A stretch of 64,000 nt of DNA from Klebsiella terrigena (lineage in GTDB: Bacteria > Pseudomonadota > Gammaproteobacteria > Enterobacterales > Enterobacteriaceae): the NCBI RefSeq assembly GCF_006539725.1, contig NZ_BJNO01000020.1, positions 46,204-110,203 on the forward strand, read 5' to 3'. How positions within the stretch are numbered: position 1 is the first letter of the stretch; each line of letters begins with the position of its first letter. The position numbers and the translations under genes are program-made. Of the stretch, positions 54,064 through 63,900 are shown in pieces. Below the pieces are notes generated by a model. The model worked only from the letters and a program-made list of their open reading frames with translations, was not told the DNA's origin and searched no databases.

Positions 54064-55506
54064 GTGGAGTGCATACTCTCACCCTGTTCGATGGCCGCGG
54101 AGGGGCTCTCTTCGCTGATCGGCGCGGGCGGGCGGCGGCCGACGTTTTTATCCCCTCAGGCCCATGACGCGCCGTCGCTGCCCGACCCGACGGCCTTCAG
54201 GCGGATCGTGGTGTTTCTACCCGACGACCCTTTCTGGCTGCTGTTCACCCTGCGCCAGGCGGCGCTGCTGCTCGACCGCAGCGCCAGCGCGCTGCCGATG
54301 CTGATCCTCAGCCGCAGCCCCGCCGGCTGGCTGTGGCAAACGCTGCTGCACCTGGTAGGCAACCGCCGCCGTCTTGCCGCCGTCAAAACCGTCGCCTCCG
54401 ACCTGCCCTGCCGGCAGCTGGCCTCGCTGCTGAGCCAGCCTGCGCCGGACTACCCTTCGCTGGAGACGCTGGCCTGTGAGGAGGCGACCGCGCGCGGTAT
54501 TCCCCCGACGGGCCTGAGCAAACCCGAGTTCAACGCCGCGCTGGACTGGCTGCGCGGATACAGCATTACTCGCCAGGCCGAGCTGCGGGGCGTGAGCCAT
54601 AAAACCCTCTATAACCAGAGACTGTCAGGACTAAAAAAGATGGTGGAACAGCATCCTCATCTGGCGAACCGCTTCCCCGGAGGCCAGGCAAAAGGGCAAA
54701 AGGCGCAGGCGTTCGCCACGCTTTCGGCGTTTGAGCGCGAGTTCGTGCACGCGATCCACTGTCGGCAGGTGTTTCCGGTATTCCAGCCCATTACCGATGG
54801 CCGGCTAATGCTCAAGGGTATCGAGGTGCTGTCGCGCTGGCGGCGCAACGGCAGCGTGCTGCTGCCCGGCGAGTTTCTGCCGCTGGTGCGCGCGGAATAT
54901 GCCTGGCTGCTGCTGACCGCCTTTGCGCTGCGGGAAGCGGTTCAGGGCATCAACCAGCATCGCGGGGAGTACTACTTCTCGGTGAACGTTCCGCCGGTTA
55001 TCGCCGGGCATGACAACCTCATGCGGATGATGGAGGCGGCCCGCCAGCAGCTGGGCGATCCGCGCTGGGCGGAGAGGCTGGTACTGGAATTTGCCGAAAC
55101 CGTCGATCTCAACCGCCAGGGCAAGATCGGCAGCAATATCGTGAAATTACAGCAGCAGGGCTTTCGCATTATGCTCGACGACTGCTTTTCACAAAGCAGC
55201 GTGATGTTTCCGGTCCGCGCGGTGCGCTTTAGCGAGTACAAGCTCGACATGAGCATCGTGAATGATTTCCAGCACGACGCCCACGCGCTGGCGCTGGTAA
55301 AAAGCCTGATCTACTACTGCCAGCTAACCGGCAGCCGCTGCGTTGCCGAGGGGGTGGATAGCCTGGAAAAGCTCAATATGCTGAAGGCGCTGGGGATCGA
55401 CAGGTTTCAGGGCTATCTGATCTCGCCCCCGGTCACTCGCGAAAACCTCGACGATATTATTCAACGCTTTTCGCCGGGGCGATACGCCACGCCCGTTGCC
55501 GGATAG
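54064..55506 (+). CDS. fimK: FimK, HTH-EAL regulator of type 1 fimbriae
   Basis: A ~480-aa protein found only in Klebsiella-type fim operons. The N-terminal part holds a LuxR-like HTH (RGYSITRQAELRGVSHKTLYNQRLSGLKKM, ~residues 164-195) and the C-terminal ~260 residues an EAL domain with EVLSRW, SVNVPP, LEFAET, LDDC, YKLDMS, VAEGVDS and FQGYL. Its phosphodiesterase set looks intact. No good RBS is visible; GTG at 54064 fits conserved VECILSPCSM, while TTG 54022 and ATG 54091 are alternatives. It lies 28 bp after fimH. Confidence 0.88.
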   Translation: MECILSPCSMAAEGLSSLIGAGGRRPTFLSPQAHDAPSLPDPTAFRRIVVFLPDDPFWLLFTLRQAALLLDRSASALPMLILSRSPAGWLWQTLLHLVGNRRRLAAVKTVASDLPCRQLASLLSQPAPDYPSLETLACEEATARGIPPTGLSKPEFNAALDWLRGYSITRQAELRGVSHKTLYNQRLSGLKKMVEQHPHLANRFPGGQAKGQKAQAFATLSAFEREFVHAIHCRQVFPVFQPITDGRLMLKGIEVLSRWRRNGSVLLPGEFLPLVRAEYAWLLLTAFALREAVQGINQHRGEYYFSVNVPPVIAGHDNLMRMMEAARQQLGDPRWAERLVLEFAETVDLNRQGKIGSNIVKLQQQGFRIMLDDCFSQSSVMFPVRAVRFSEYKLDMSIVNDFQHDAHALALVKSLIYYCQLTGSRCVAEGVDSLEKLNMLKALGIDRFQGYLISPPVTRENLDDIIQRFSPGRYATPVAG

Positions 55507-55682
55507 AACGCGTTTCCTGCTGAAATCACAGCGGTTTATGTCGATTTCCACCCTCCACTCTCCTGCGTCCCGGCAGGGGGTGCGCGCTTTTTCGGAATAT
55601 GCCTGGTTCCCTTTCCTTGACAAAAATTGAACAATTTTACACAAACTCACAGTTTGTTCATTTTCACATTGCAAGGATGCCA

Positions 55683-57362
55683 ATGAACCGCGAAGCCATT
55701 TTTTGCCGGGCGATCGCCTCAGCTATAGGTCTGTTTTTTCTGCTGCCGGCCCACGCCGCAGGCCCTGACGATCAGTTTATCATTCAGCAGCAGCGTCAGA
55801 AGGCGCTGGAGCAGCAGCTGACCCCGCCGACGCCCGACGTGCGCCTCTCCGAGCCCGCTTCCGGCTTCGGTCGCATTCCTTTCCCGACGGAAACGCCCTG
55901 CTTTCCCATCCACCGCGTGGCGCTGAGCGGCCAGCAGGCACTTCCCCGCTGGCTGCCGCTGCAGCGCATCGCTGACCAGGCGCAGGGGCGCTGCCTCGGA
56001 GGGAAAGGGATTAACCTGCTGATGAGCACCCTGCAAAATCGGCTGGTCGACGGCGGCTGGATCACCACCCGCGTGCTGGCGCCCTCCCAGGATTTGAAAA
56101 GCGGCACCCTGAAGCTGACGATCGTGCCGGGCTACGTGCGCCACGTGCGGCTGACGGAGCAGAGCGACGACTATATCCGGCTGTATAGCGCCTTTCCGGC
56201 CCATGAGGGCAATCTGCTCGACCTGCGCGATATCGAACAGGGGCTGGAAAATCTCCAGCGCCTGCCCACCGTCGAGGCGAGCATGGAAATTGTCCCCGGC
56301 GACAATCCCGGCGAGAGCGATATCGTCATTACGCGTAAGCAGTCGAAGATGTGGCGTCTGGGGCTGTCGCTGGATGACTCGGGCACCGAAACCACCGGTC
56401 GCTATCAGGGCGGCGTAACGCTGTCGCTGGATAACCCTTTCTCGCTCAGCGACTTGCTGTACCTCTCCGCCAGCCACGACCTCGACGATAGCGGCGGCAA
56501 GAGCAGCCGCAACTACATCGGCCACTACTCCGTGCCCTACGGCTACTGGATGCTGGGGGTCACCGGCAGCGACTACGACTATCACCAGACGGTGGCCGGG
56601 CTGAACGGCGACTACCGCTACAGCGGCAAAAGTAAAAATCTCGACCTGCAGCTCAGCCGCGTTCTGCACCGCAGCGGGACGCAGAAAACGACCTTCACCT
56701 ACGACGTGCTGGCGCGTGAAACCCGCAACTTCATCGACGATACCGAAGTCGGCGTCCAGCGTCGCCAGACGGCGGCCTGGCGCGTGGGGCTGCAGCATCG
56801 CCACTACATCGGCCAGGCCACCCTCGACCTCGGCGCCAGCTACCAGCGCGGCACCCGCTGGTTTGGCGCGCGGCCCGCGCCGGAAGAGTACGTCGGCGAC
56901 GCCACCGCGCTGAGCAAAATCACCCAGCTCAACGCCCAGCTCGACCTGCCCTTTACCCTCGGGAGCCAGAATTTCCGCTACAACGTGCAGTATCTGCGCC
57001 AGATCAGCAACACCCCGCTGACGCCGCAGGATCAGTTCGCCATCGGCAACCGCTGGACGGTACGCGGATTCGACGGCGAGCGCACCCTCAGCGCCAGCCA
57101 CGGCTGGTACGTCCGCAACGATCTGGCCTGGCGCACCCCGCTGGAGAGCCAGGAGCTCTATCTCGGCGCGGACTACGGTGAAGTCGGCGGCTATAGCTCT
57201 GATTACCTTATCGGCCAACACCTTGCGGGCGGCGTCATCGGCCTTCGCGGCAGCGCCTTCAATACCGGCTATGACCTGTTCGCCGGAACGCCATTCTCGA
57301 AGCCGGATGGGTTCCACACCAGCGCCGTCACGCTTGGCTTCAACCTGAACTGGAGCTGGTGA
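55683..57362 (+). CDS. cdiB: CdiB-type two-partner secretion transporter
   Basis: A 559-aa TpsB/Omp85-like outer-membrane protein: signal peptide cleaved near AHA, N-terminal helix, two POTRA domains (residues ~75-215) and a 16-strand barrel with the L6 motif [15 protein letters not shown]. It exports CdiA. The ATG at 55683 is behind AAGGA; the stop TGA overlaps the ATG of the next gene. Confidence 0.92.
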   Translation: MNREAIFCRAIASAIGLFFLLPAHAAGPDDQFIIQQQRQKALEQQLTPPTPDVRLSEPASGFGRIPFPTETPCFPIHRVALSGQQALPRWLPLQRIADQAQGRCLGGKGINLLMSTLQNRLVDGGWITTRVLAPSQDLKSGTLKLTIVPGYVRHVRLTEQSDDYIRLYSAFPAHEGNLLDLRDIEQGLENLQRLPTVEASMEIVPGDNPGESDIVITRKQSKMWRLGLSLDDSGTETTGRYQGGVTLSLDNPFSLSDLLYLSASHDLDDSGGKSSRNYIGHYSVPYGYWMLGVTGSDYDYHQTVAGLNGDYRYSGKSKNLDLQLSRVLHRSGTQKTTFTYDVLARETRNFIDDTEVGVQRRQTAAWRVGLQHRHYIGQATLDLGASYQRGTRWFGARPAPEEYVGDATALSKITQLNAQLDLPFTLGSQNFRYNVQYLRQISNTPLTPQDQFAIGNRWTVRGFDGERTLSASHGWYVRNDLAWRTPLESQELYLGADYGEVGGYSSDYLIGQHLAGGVIGLRGSAFNTGYDLFAGTPFSKPDGFHTSAVTLGFNLNWSW

Positions 57363-57910
57363 TGCGCACTGGACAATACGAGATTAAGGCGCCGCTGATC
57401 TTCGGCGGTACCGACAACGAAGCCGAAGTGCTGGGGGCCAGCGTCTGGCTATGGATGCATTCGCCGATGCACCGGGACGCCCCGCTGCACGCCCTGCCCA
57501 CGCTGCTGATGCCGATCATCAAGCGCCGCCAGTATGTGCTGGTTATCCAAAACGAGCGGCCGGTGTTTTTTCTCAGCTGGGCGTGGCTCAACCGGGAGTC
57601 TGAGGCCCGCTACCTCACCCGTCCGGCGATTGAGATGCGCGAGACGGACTGGGACAGCGGCGACCGGATGTGGTTTTGCGACTGGATCGCGCCGTTCGGC
57701 CATACCGCCGCCATGAACGCCCTGATGCGCCAGGAGGTCTTTGCCGACCACTGCGTGCGGGCGCTCTATCACCGCGGCGAGCAGCGCGGCAAGCGGGTGG
57801 TGATGTTTCACGGCCGCCGCGTCAGCCGCGAACAGGCCAGGACCTGGCGGCTGTCTCACCCGCTCGCCTTCGACCTGCCGGAAGCGTTTAAAGGACTAAA
57901 CCATGAATAA
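57362..57910 (+). CDS. cdiC: HlyC-like toxin-activating lysine acyltransferase (CdiC)
   Basis: A 182-aa enzyme that resembles HlyC: EVLGASVWLWMHSPMHRD with the catalytic His (residue 37), RRQYVLVIQNERPVFFLSWAWL, and WDSGDRMWFCDWIAPFGH with the catalytic Asp (residue 107). Such enzymes transfer fatty acids from acyl-ACP to lysines of a toxin. It overlaps cdiB by one base (TGATG) and cdiA by 8 bp, so all three are coupled. CdiA is the evident substrate. Confidence 0.9.
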   Translation: MRTGQYEIKAPLIFGGTDNEAEVLGASVWLWMHSPMHRDAPLHALPTLLMPIIKRRQYVLVIQNERPVFFLSWAWLNRESEARYLTRPAIEMRETDWDSGDRMWFCDWIAPFGHTAAMNALMRQEVFADHCVRALYHRGEQRGKRVVMFHGRRVSREQARTWRLSHPLAFDLPEAFKGLNHE

Positions 57911-60900
57911 GAACCTCTACCGTATTGTGTTCAACAAAGCGCGCGGCATGCTGATGGTGGTGGCGGACATCGCCCGCTCCGGACGCGCCGGCGCCGCACG
58001 CTCTTCCGCGCCGGGCAGCCTCCCGCGCCTGCTGCACGGCAAAATCAGCGCCATCAGCTTCGGCCTGTGGCTGGCGATGGGGGTGATTCACCCGGCGCAG
58101 GCCAACATCGTCGCCGACGCCGGCGCGCCGAAAAACCAGCAGCCGACGGTGATGCCGAGCGCCAACGGCACGCCGCAGGTCAATATTCAGACCCCGTCGG
58201 CCGCCGGGGTATCGCGCAACACCTACAGCCAGTTCGACGTCAACCAGCAGGGGGCGATCCTCAATAACTCGCATAAAAATGTGCAGACCCAGCTGGGCGG
58301 CATGGTGGCGGGGAACCCCTGGCTGGCGAAAGGCGAAGCGAAGGTCATTCTCAACGAGGTCAACTCGCGCGACCCCAGCCGGCTGAACGGGATGATTGAA
58401 GTGGCCGGGAAAAAGGCCCAGGTGGTGATCGCCAACCCGTCCGGCATTACCTGTAACGGCTGCGGCTTTATCAACGCCAACCGCGCCACCCTGACCACCG
58501 GGCAGGCGCAGCTTAACAACGGCAACCTCACCGGCTATCAGGTCGAACGCGGCGAAGTGACCATCGAAGGCGCCGGGATGGAGAGCTCGGGGGCCGACTA
58601 CACCGATATTATTGCCCGCTCGGTGAAGGTTAACGCCGGGCTGTGGGCCAAAGACCTGCGGGTCACCACCGGGCGCAACCGGGTGGATGCCGCCCACCAG
58701 CGCATCGAAAAAACCGGCGACGATCCGGCGACCCGCCCGCAGCTGGCGGTGGATGTCGCCAGCCTCGGCGGCATGTACGCGGGTAAAATCCGCATGGTCG
58801 GCACCGAGAGCGGCGTCGGGGTGCGTAACGCCGGGGCCATCGGCGCCCAGGCCGGAAGCGTGAGCCTGAGCGCCGACGGCCGCATTGAAAACAGCGGCAC
58901 GCTGCGCGCCAGCGAAGACGCTACCGTCCGCACCGCCGGCGAGTTCAGCAACGGCGGCGCGTTGACCGCCGGCCATAACCTGGACATTCAGGCGGCCAGC
59001 CTCACCGGCAGCCGCGACAGCGTGCTGGCCGCCGGAGTGCAAAATGACGGCAGGCTGGCGGAGAGCGGCGATCTGCGGCTGCACGCCGACGGCCAGCTGA
59101 GCGTCCACGGCCAGACGCTGGCCGGCGGGAACCTGCGCGCCAGCGGCCAGGGCGTGGACGTCATCGGCAGCCGAACCCAGGGCCAGCGGGTCGAGCTGGA
59201 CAGCGGCGCGGGCCACCTGCTTACGCAAAACGCCGGTGTCAACGCCCGGGATCTGACCCTGCGCAGCGGCCAAACGCTCAACAACGACGGCGGCACGCTC
59301 AGCGCCGATGCGATAACTCTCTCCGCACAGCATCTTTCGAACCGCAAAGGCAAGCTGGTGCAGACCGGCAGCGGCGCCCTGGCGGTGAATCTGCCGGGCG
59401 ACATCGATAACCGGGAGGGGGAGATTGCCGCCAACGGCGATATTCAGCTCGCGGCGCACGCCGTCGATAACCGCAGCGGGAAAGTGCTGGCGGCGCAGGG
59501 CGGCAGCCTGACGGCGCACGCCAGGACGACGCTGGATAACCGCCAGGGCACCCTCGCCGCGGCGGGCGATACCCGGATCGACGCCGGGGATCTCAACAAT
59601 AGCCAAGGGCTGATCTCTGCCGCCACCGGCAGCGGCGAGATCCGCAGCGCGCAGGCGGTCAGCAACGGTAAGGGCCGCATCGAAGCGGCCAAAACCCAGA
59701 CCATCAGCGCCGCCGGCCTGGATAACCAGCAGGGGGTTATCGTCGCCGACGGGGCCACGCTGGCGCTCGCCAACGGCACCTTCAACAACCACTCCGGCTC
59801 GCTGTACTCGCACGGCGCGCTGGCTATTCACAGCGGCGCGCTCGATAACCAGTTTGGCTACCTCGCCAGCGGCGGCACGCTCACCTTCAAAGGAGGCGAT
59901 GTTGATAACCGTGCCGGTCAGTTCGCCGCAGAGCAGGCCCTGAACGCCAGCTTCAGCGCCTTCCTGAACCACGAGGGCAGCCTGAAGGCGCTGGGCGCGA
60001 TGACGCTGAGCGGCGGCACGCTGGACAACGCTCGCGGGATCGTCGGCGCGGGCGGCGCGCTCGAGGTTGGCGTCACCGCCCTCGACAACCGCCAGGGCAC
60101 CCTGTTCAGCAGCGCCGACGCCCTTCTGCGCGCCGACCGGCTGGACAACCAGGGCGGCCAGCTGGCGGCGCAGCGGACGCTGAGCGTGAACGGCGGGCAG
60201 CTGGTCAACGATAGCGGCGGCCTGATCCAGAGCGGCGGGAGCCTGACGATCGCCGCGGACGACATCAGCAACCGCAGCGGCAGCATCATCAGCAGCGCAG
60301 CCGCCACCCTGCGCAGCCAGCAGCTGCACAACGCCGGGGGAGAGATCCAGAGCGTCGGCGATCTGCTGATCGATAGCGCCCGCGGCATCGTGGATAACGT
60401 TTCCGGGCTGATGCGCAGCGGCGCGACGCTCACGCTCACCGCCGCCCGGCTGATCAACCACAATACCCTCGGCGACAATCAGGGGCTGGAGGCGCAGAAC
60501 ATCGCCCTCGCCAGCGAAGCGCTCGATAACCACAGCGGGATGATTCTGGCCGATAAATCGCTGACGGTGCGCAACGGCGGCGAGCTCGACAACCGCAGCG
60601 GCGGGCTGGCGGCCTCCGGGACGGTGGATATCCGTGGCGACGGGCTGGCGCTGTTTAACCAGGACGGCACGGTGAAAGCCGGCGAGATGCTGCGCATTGA
60701 CGCGGACAGTCTCGACGGCGGCGGCCAGCTGCTGTCGCTCGGCGATATGGCGCTGAGCAGCCGCCGGTCGCTGAATAACAGCGGGACGATGGTAGCCAAC
60801 GGCAGCTTCACGCTCGCCTCCGCAGGGGATATCACCAACGGCGGCAGACTGCTGGCGGGCAGCAGGCTCGACCTCACCGGCCATAGCCTGAGCAACGGGG

Positions 60901-63900
60901 CCAGCGGCGAAATTAACGCCGGGCAAAACACCCTTAACGTCAGCGACACGCTGTTCAACGCCGGGCTGATCGACGGCGGCTATACGCGGATTAACGCCGG
61001 GACCCTCACCAACAGCGGCAGCGGGCGCATCTACGGCAACGCCATTGGCGTCAATGCCATCACTTTCAATAACCTGGCAGAAAACGGCACGGCGGCGACC
61101 CTTGCCGGGCGCGAGCGCGTCGACCTCGGAGTGCAGACCCTGAACAACCGCGATCGCGGGCTGATCTACAGCGGCGGCGATCTGCTGATTGGCGGCGCGC
61201 TGGGGGATAACGGCGCCGCGATCGGCCGGGCGGGAACCGTCGATAACCACAGCGCGACGATCGAATCCGCCGGGGATATGACGATCGCCGCCGGGCAGAT
61301 CAACAACATCAACGATCGCTTCACCACCGGGATCGTCACCGTTTCTCAGGATCGGCTAACCGAATATCAGCACACCGGCTCCCCCAACCGCTGGAACGCC
61401 GCGGACGACGGCGTGTTTGTTGACAGGAACTCCGCCGACGGCCTGCGCAATCTGAATACTCCGGACGACACCGGCAGCAATAACGATAGCTTCAACCAGT
61501 TCGACTATACCCGCACGGTGGAAGAGACGCGGATCCTCGAATCCGACCCGGCGAAGATCCTCGCCGGCGGCAATATAACGCTCACCGGCGATCGCCTGCT
61601 GAACGATAAGAGCCAGGTCATCGCCGGCGGCACCCTGGCGATCGCCGGCCTGCAGGAGGTGAAAAACGACGACGTAACCGGCGAGCGGCGAACCACCGAC
61701 GTCGGTACCGCCACACACTACTACCGCATTCGCCACAAAGGGGGCGACGAGCAGGGCCGCGACCGTACCGCCTATACACCGCCAAGCGAAATTCAGAGCA
61801 TCTCCCTGAAGCCGGGGCAGCTCATCAGCGGCGGCAGCGTCGAGGGCACGCCGCTCACCCTCGCGCCGCTGACCCCACAGGGCACGGCGGCGGCGATCGG
61901 CATCGCGGGCGCCGTCGCCGGTCAGCACACCGTTTCGCCCGGCGAGCCGGTCACGCCGCCGGCGGGCCAGCAGTTTGAGGTCACGCCCGCGGAAGGGGCG
62001 ATTCGCATCGTCGGCCCGAATACGACCCTGCCGGATAACAGCCTGTTTACGGTCAACCCCGCCGCCGACGTGCCGTATCTGGTGGAGACCGATCCGCGCT
62101 TCACCAACCAGAAGCAGTGGCTCGGCAGCGACTACATGCAGCAGGCGCTGGCCGGCAACGGCGACACGACGCTGAAACGGCTGGGAGACGGCTACTATGA
62201 GCAGCGGCTGATCCGCGAGCAGGTGGTCGCCCTGACCGGCCAGCGCTACCTTGACGGCTACACCAGCGACGAAGAGCAGTTTAAGGCCTTGATGGATCAG
62301 GGCATTACCTTCGGGAAGCAGTACGCGCTGAAGAGCGGCGTGGCGCTGACCCCCGAGCAGATGGCGCTGCTGACCGGGGATATCGTCTGGCTGGTGAACA
62401 CCACGGTGAAGATGCCGGACGGCTCGCTGCAGAGCGTGCTGGTGCCGCAGGTCTACGCCAAAGTCAAACCCGGCGACATCGACGGCTCCGGCGCGCTGCT
62501 CGCCGGGAATAACGTCAGCATCAAACTCAACGGCGACCTCTTCAACAGCGGCACCCTTAACGGCCGCCGCGTCCTGCAGCTTGACGCCGACAATATCACC
62601 AACCGGGCGGGCACCCTGCTCGGCGACGACGTGCGCCTGAACGCCCGCAGCGACATCAATAACATCGGCGGCATTATCCAGGGCGACAGCAGCCTGCAGG
62701 CGCTGGCCGGGCGGGACATCAACGCCACCACCACCCTCGCCGACGCGCAGAGCGTCAGCGGCGATAACCGCTTCAGCCGCACCACCATCGACAGCGTCTC
62801 CGGCATTTACGTTCAGGGCGATGACGGCAGGCTAACGCTGCACTCCGGCCGCGATATCACCCTCAGCGGCGCGCAGGTGGTCGCCAGCGGCGAACGCGGC
62901 GAGGTCCAGCTGGTCGCCGGGCGCGATATCCAGCTCAACGACGTCACCACCGCCCGGCGCGATAATCTGGTGTGGGATGCCGACAACGCCCTCAGCCAGA
63001 GTCAGAGCAGCAGCACCGGCAGCGAAGTGACCGGCAAAGGCAGCGTCACGCTGAGCGCCGGGCACGACCTCAGCGCCCGCGGCGCCCTCCTCTCCTCCGG
63101 CGCGGCGCTAAACCTCGGTGCAGGCAATAACGTCACCCTCGCGGCGGGCGAAAACAGCCAGACGCTGGACGAGCGCCACAAGGTCACCGGCAGCAGCGGC
63201 TGGCTGTCCAAAACCACCACCCGCACCCAGGACAATGTATCGCGGCAGACGGCCCAGGGCAGCGAGCTAAACGGCGACAGCGTCGGCATCACTGCCGGCA
63301 ACGATCTCACCCTGCGCGGCAGCAGCGTGGCCGGCAGCGGCGACGTGGCCCTGCGGGCGGGCAACGACCTGCGGATCGACACCCAGGATGAGTACAACAG
63401 CGAGCAGCACCTCAAGCAGGAGAAAAAATCGGGGCTGATGAGCTCCGGCGGGATCGGCTTCAGCTACGGCACCCAGAGCGTGAAAACCACCGATACCGGG
63501 GCGGATATCACCCGGGCGGGCAGCACCGTCGGCAGCGTGAACGGCGACCTGACCCTGCGCGCGGGCGACAACCTGACGGTCAACGGCTCCGACCTGATCG
63601 CCGGCCAGGACATGGCCCTGAGCGGCAAAAACGTCGCCATTACCGCCGCCGAAAACCAGAGCCGGCAGACCCACGTGGTCGAACAGAAAACCTCCGGCCT
63701 GACCCTGGCCCTCTCCGGCACGGCGGGCAGCGCCCTCAACAGCGTGGTGCAGGCCACCCAGGACGCCAAATCCGCCGGCAGCAGCCGCCTGCAGGCCCTG
63801 CAGGCCCTGCAGGGGGTGAAAGCCGCCCTCTCCGGCGTGCAGGCCGGCCAGGCCGCGCGTCTGGATGCGGCGCAGGGCAACGATCCGGCCAACAACAATA

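Noticed and set aside
55719..57317. Antisense frame of 532 codons under cdiB
   Set aside because: Shadow of the CdiB frame in GC-rich DNA; biased composition and no domain.
57888..61250. Very long antisense open frame (1120 codons) under cdiA
   Set aside because: It mirrors a GC-rich repetitive coding strand; low-complexity Ala/Val/Gly composition, no RBS and no family resemblance. cdiA on the plus strand has clear domains.
61300..62520. The CdiA middle segment as a separate inserted gene
   Set aside because: The frame is continuous and no start, RBS or stop occurs; it is a domain of CdiA.
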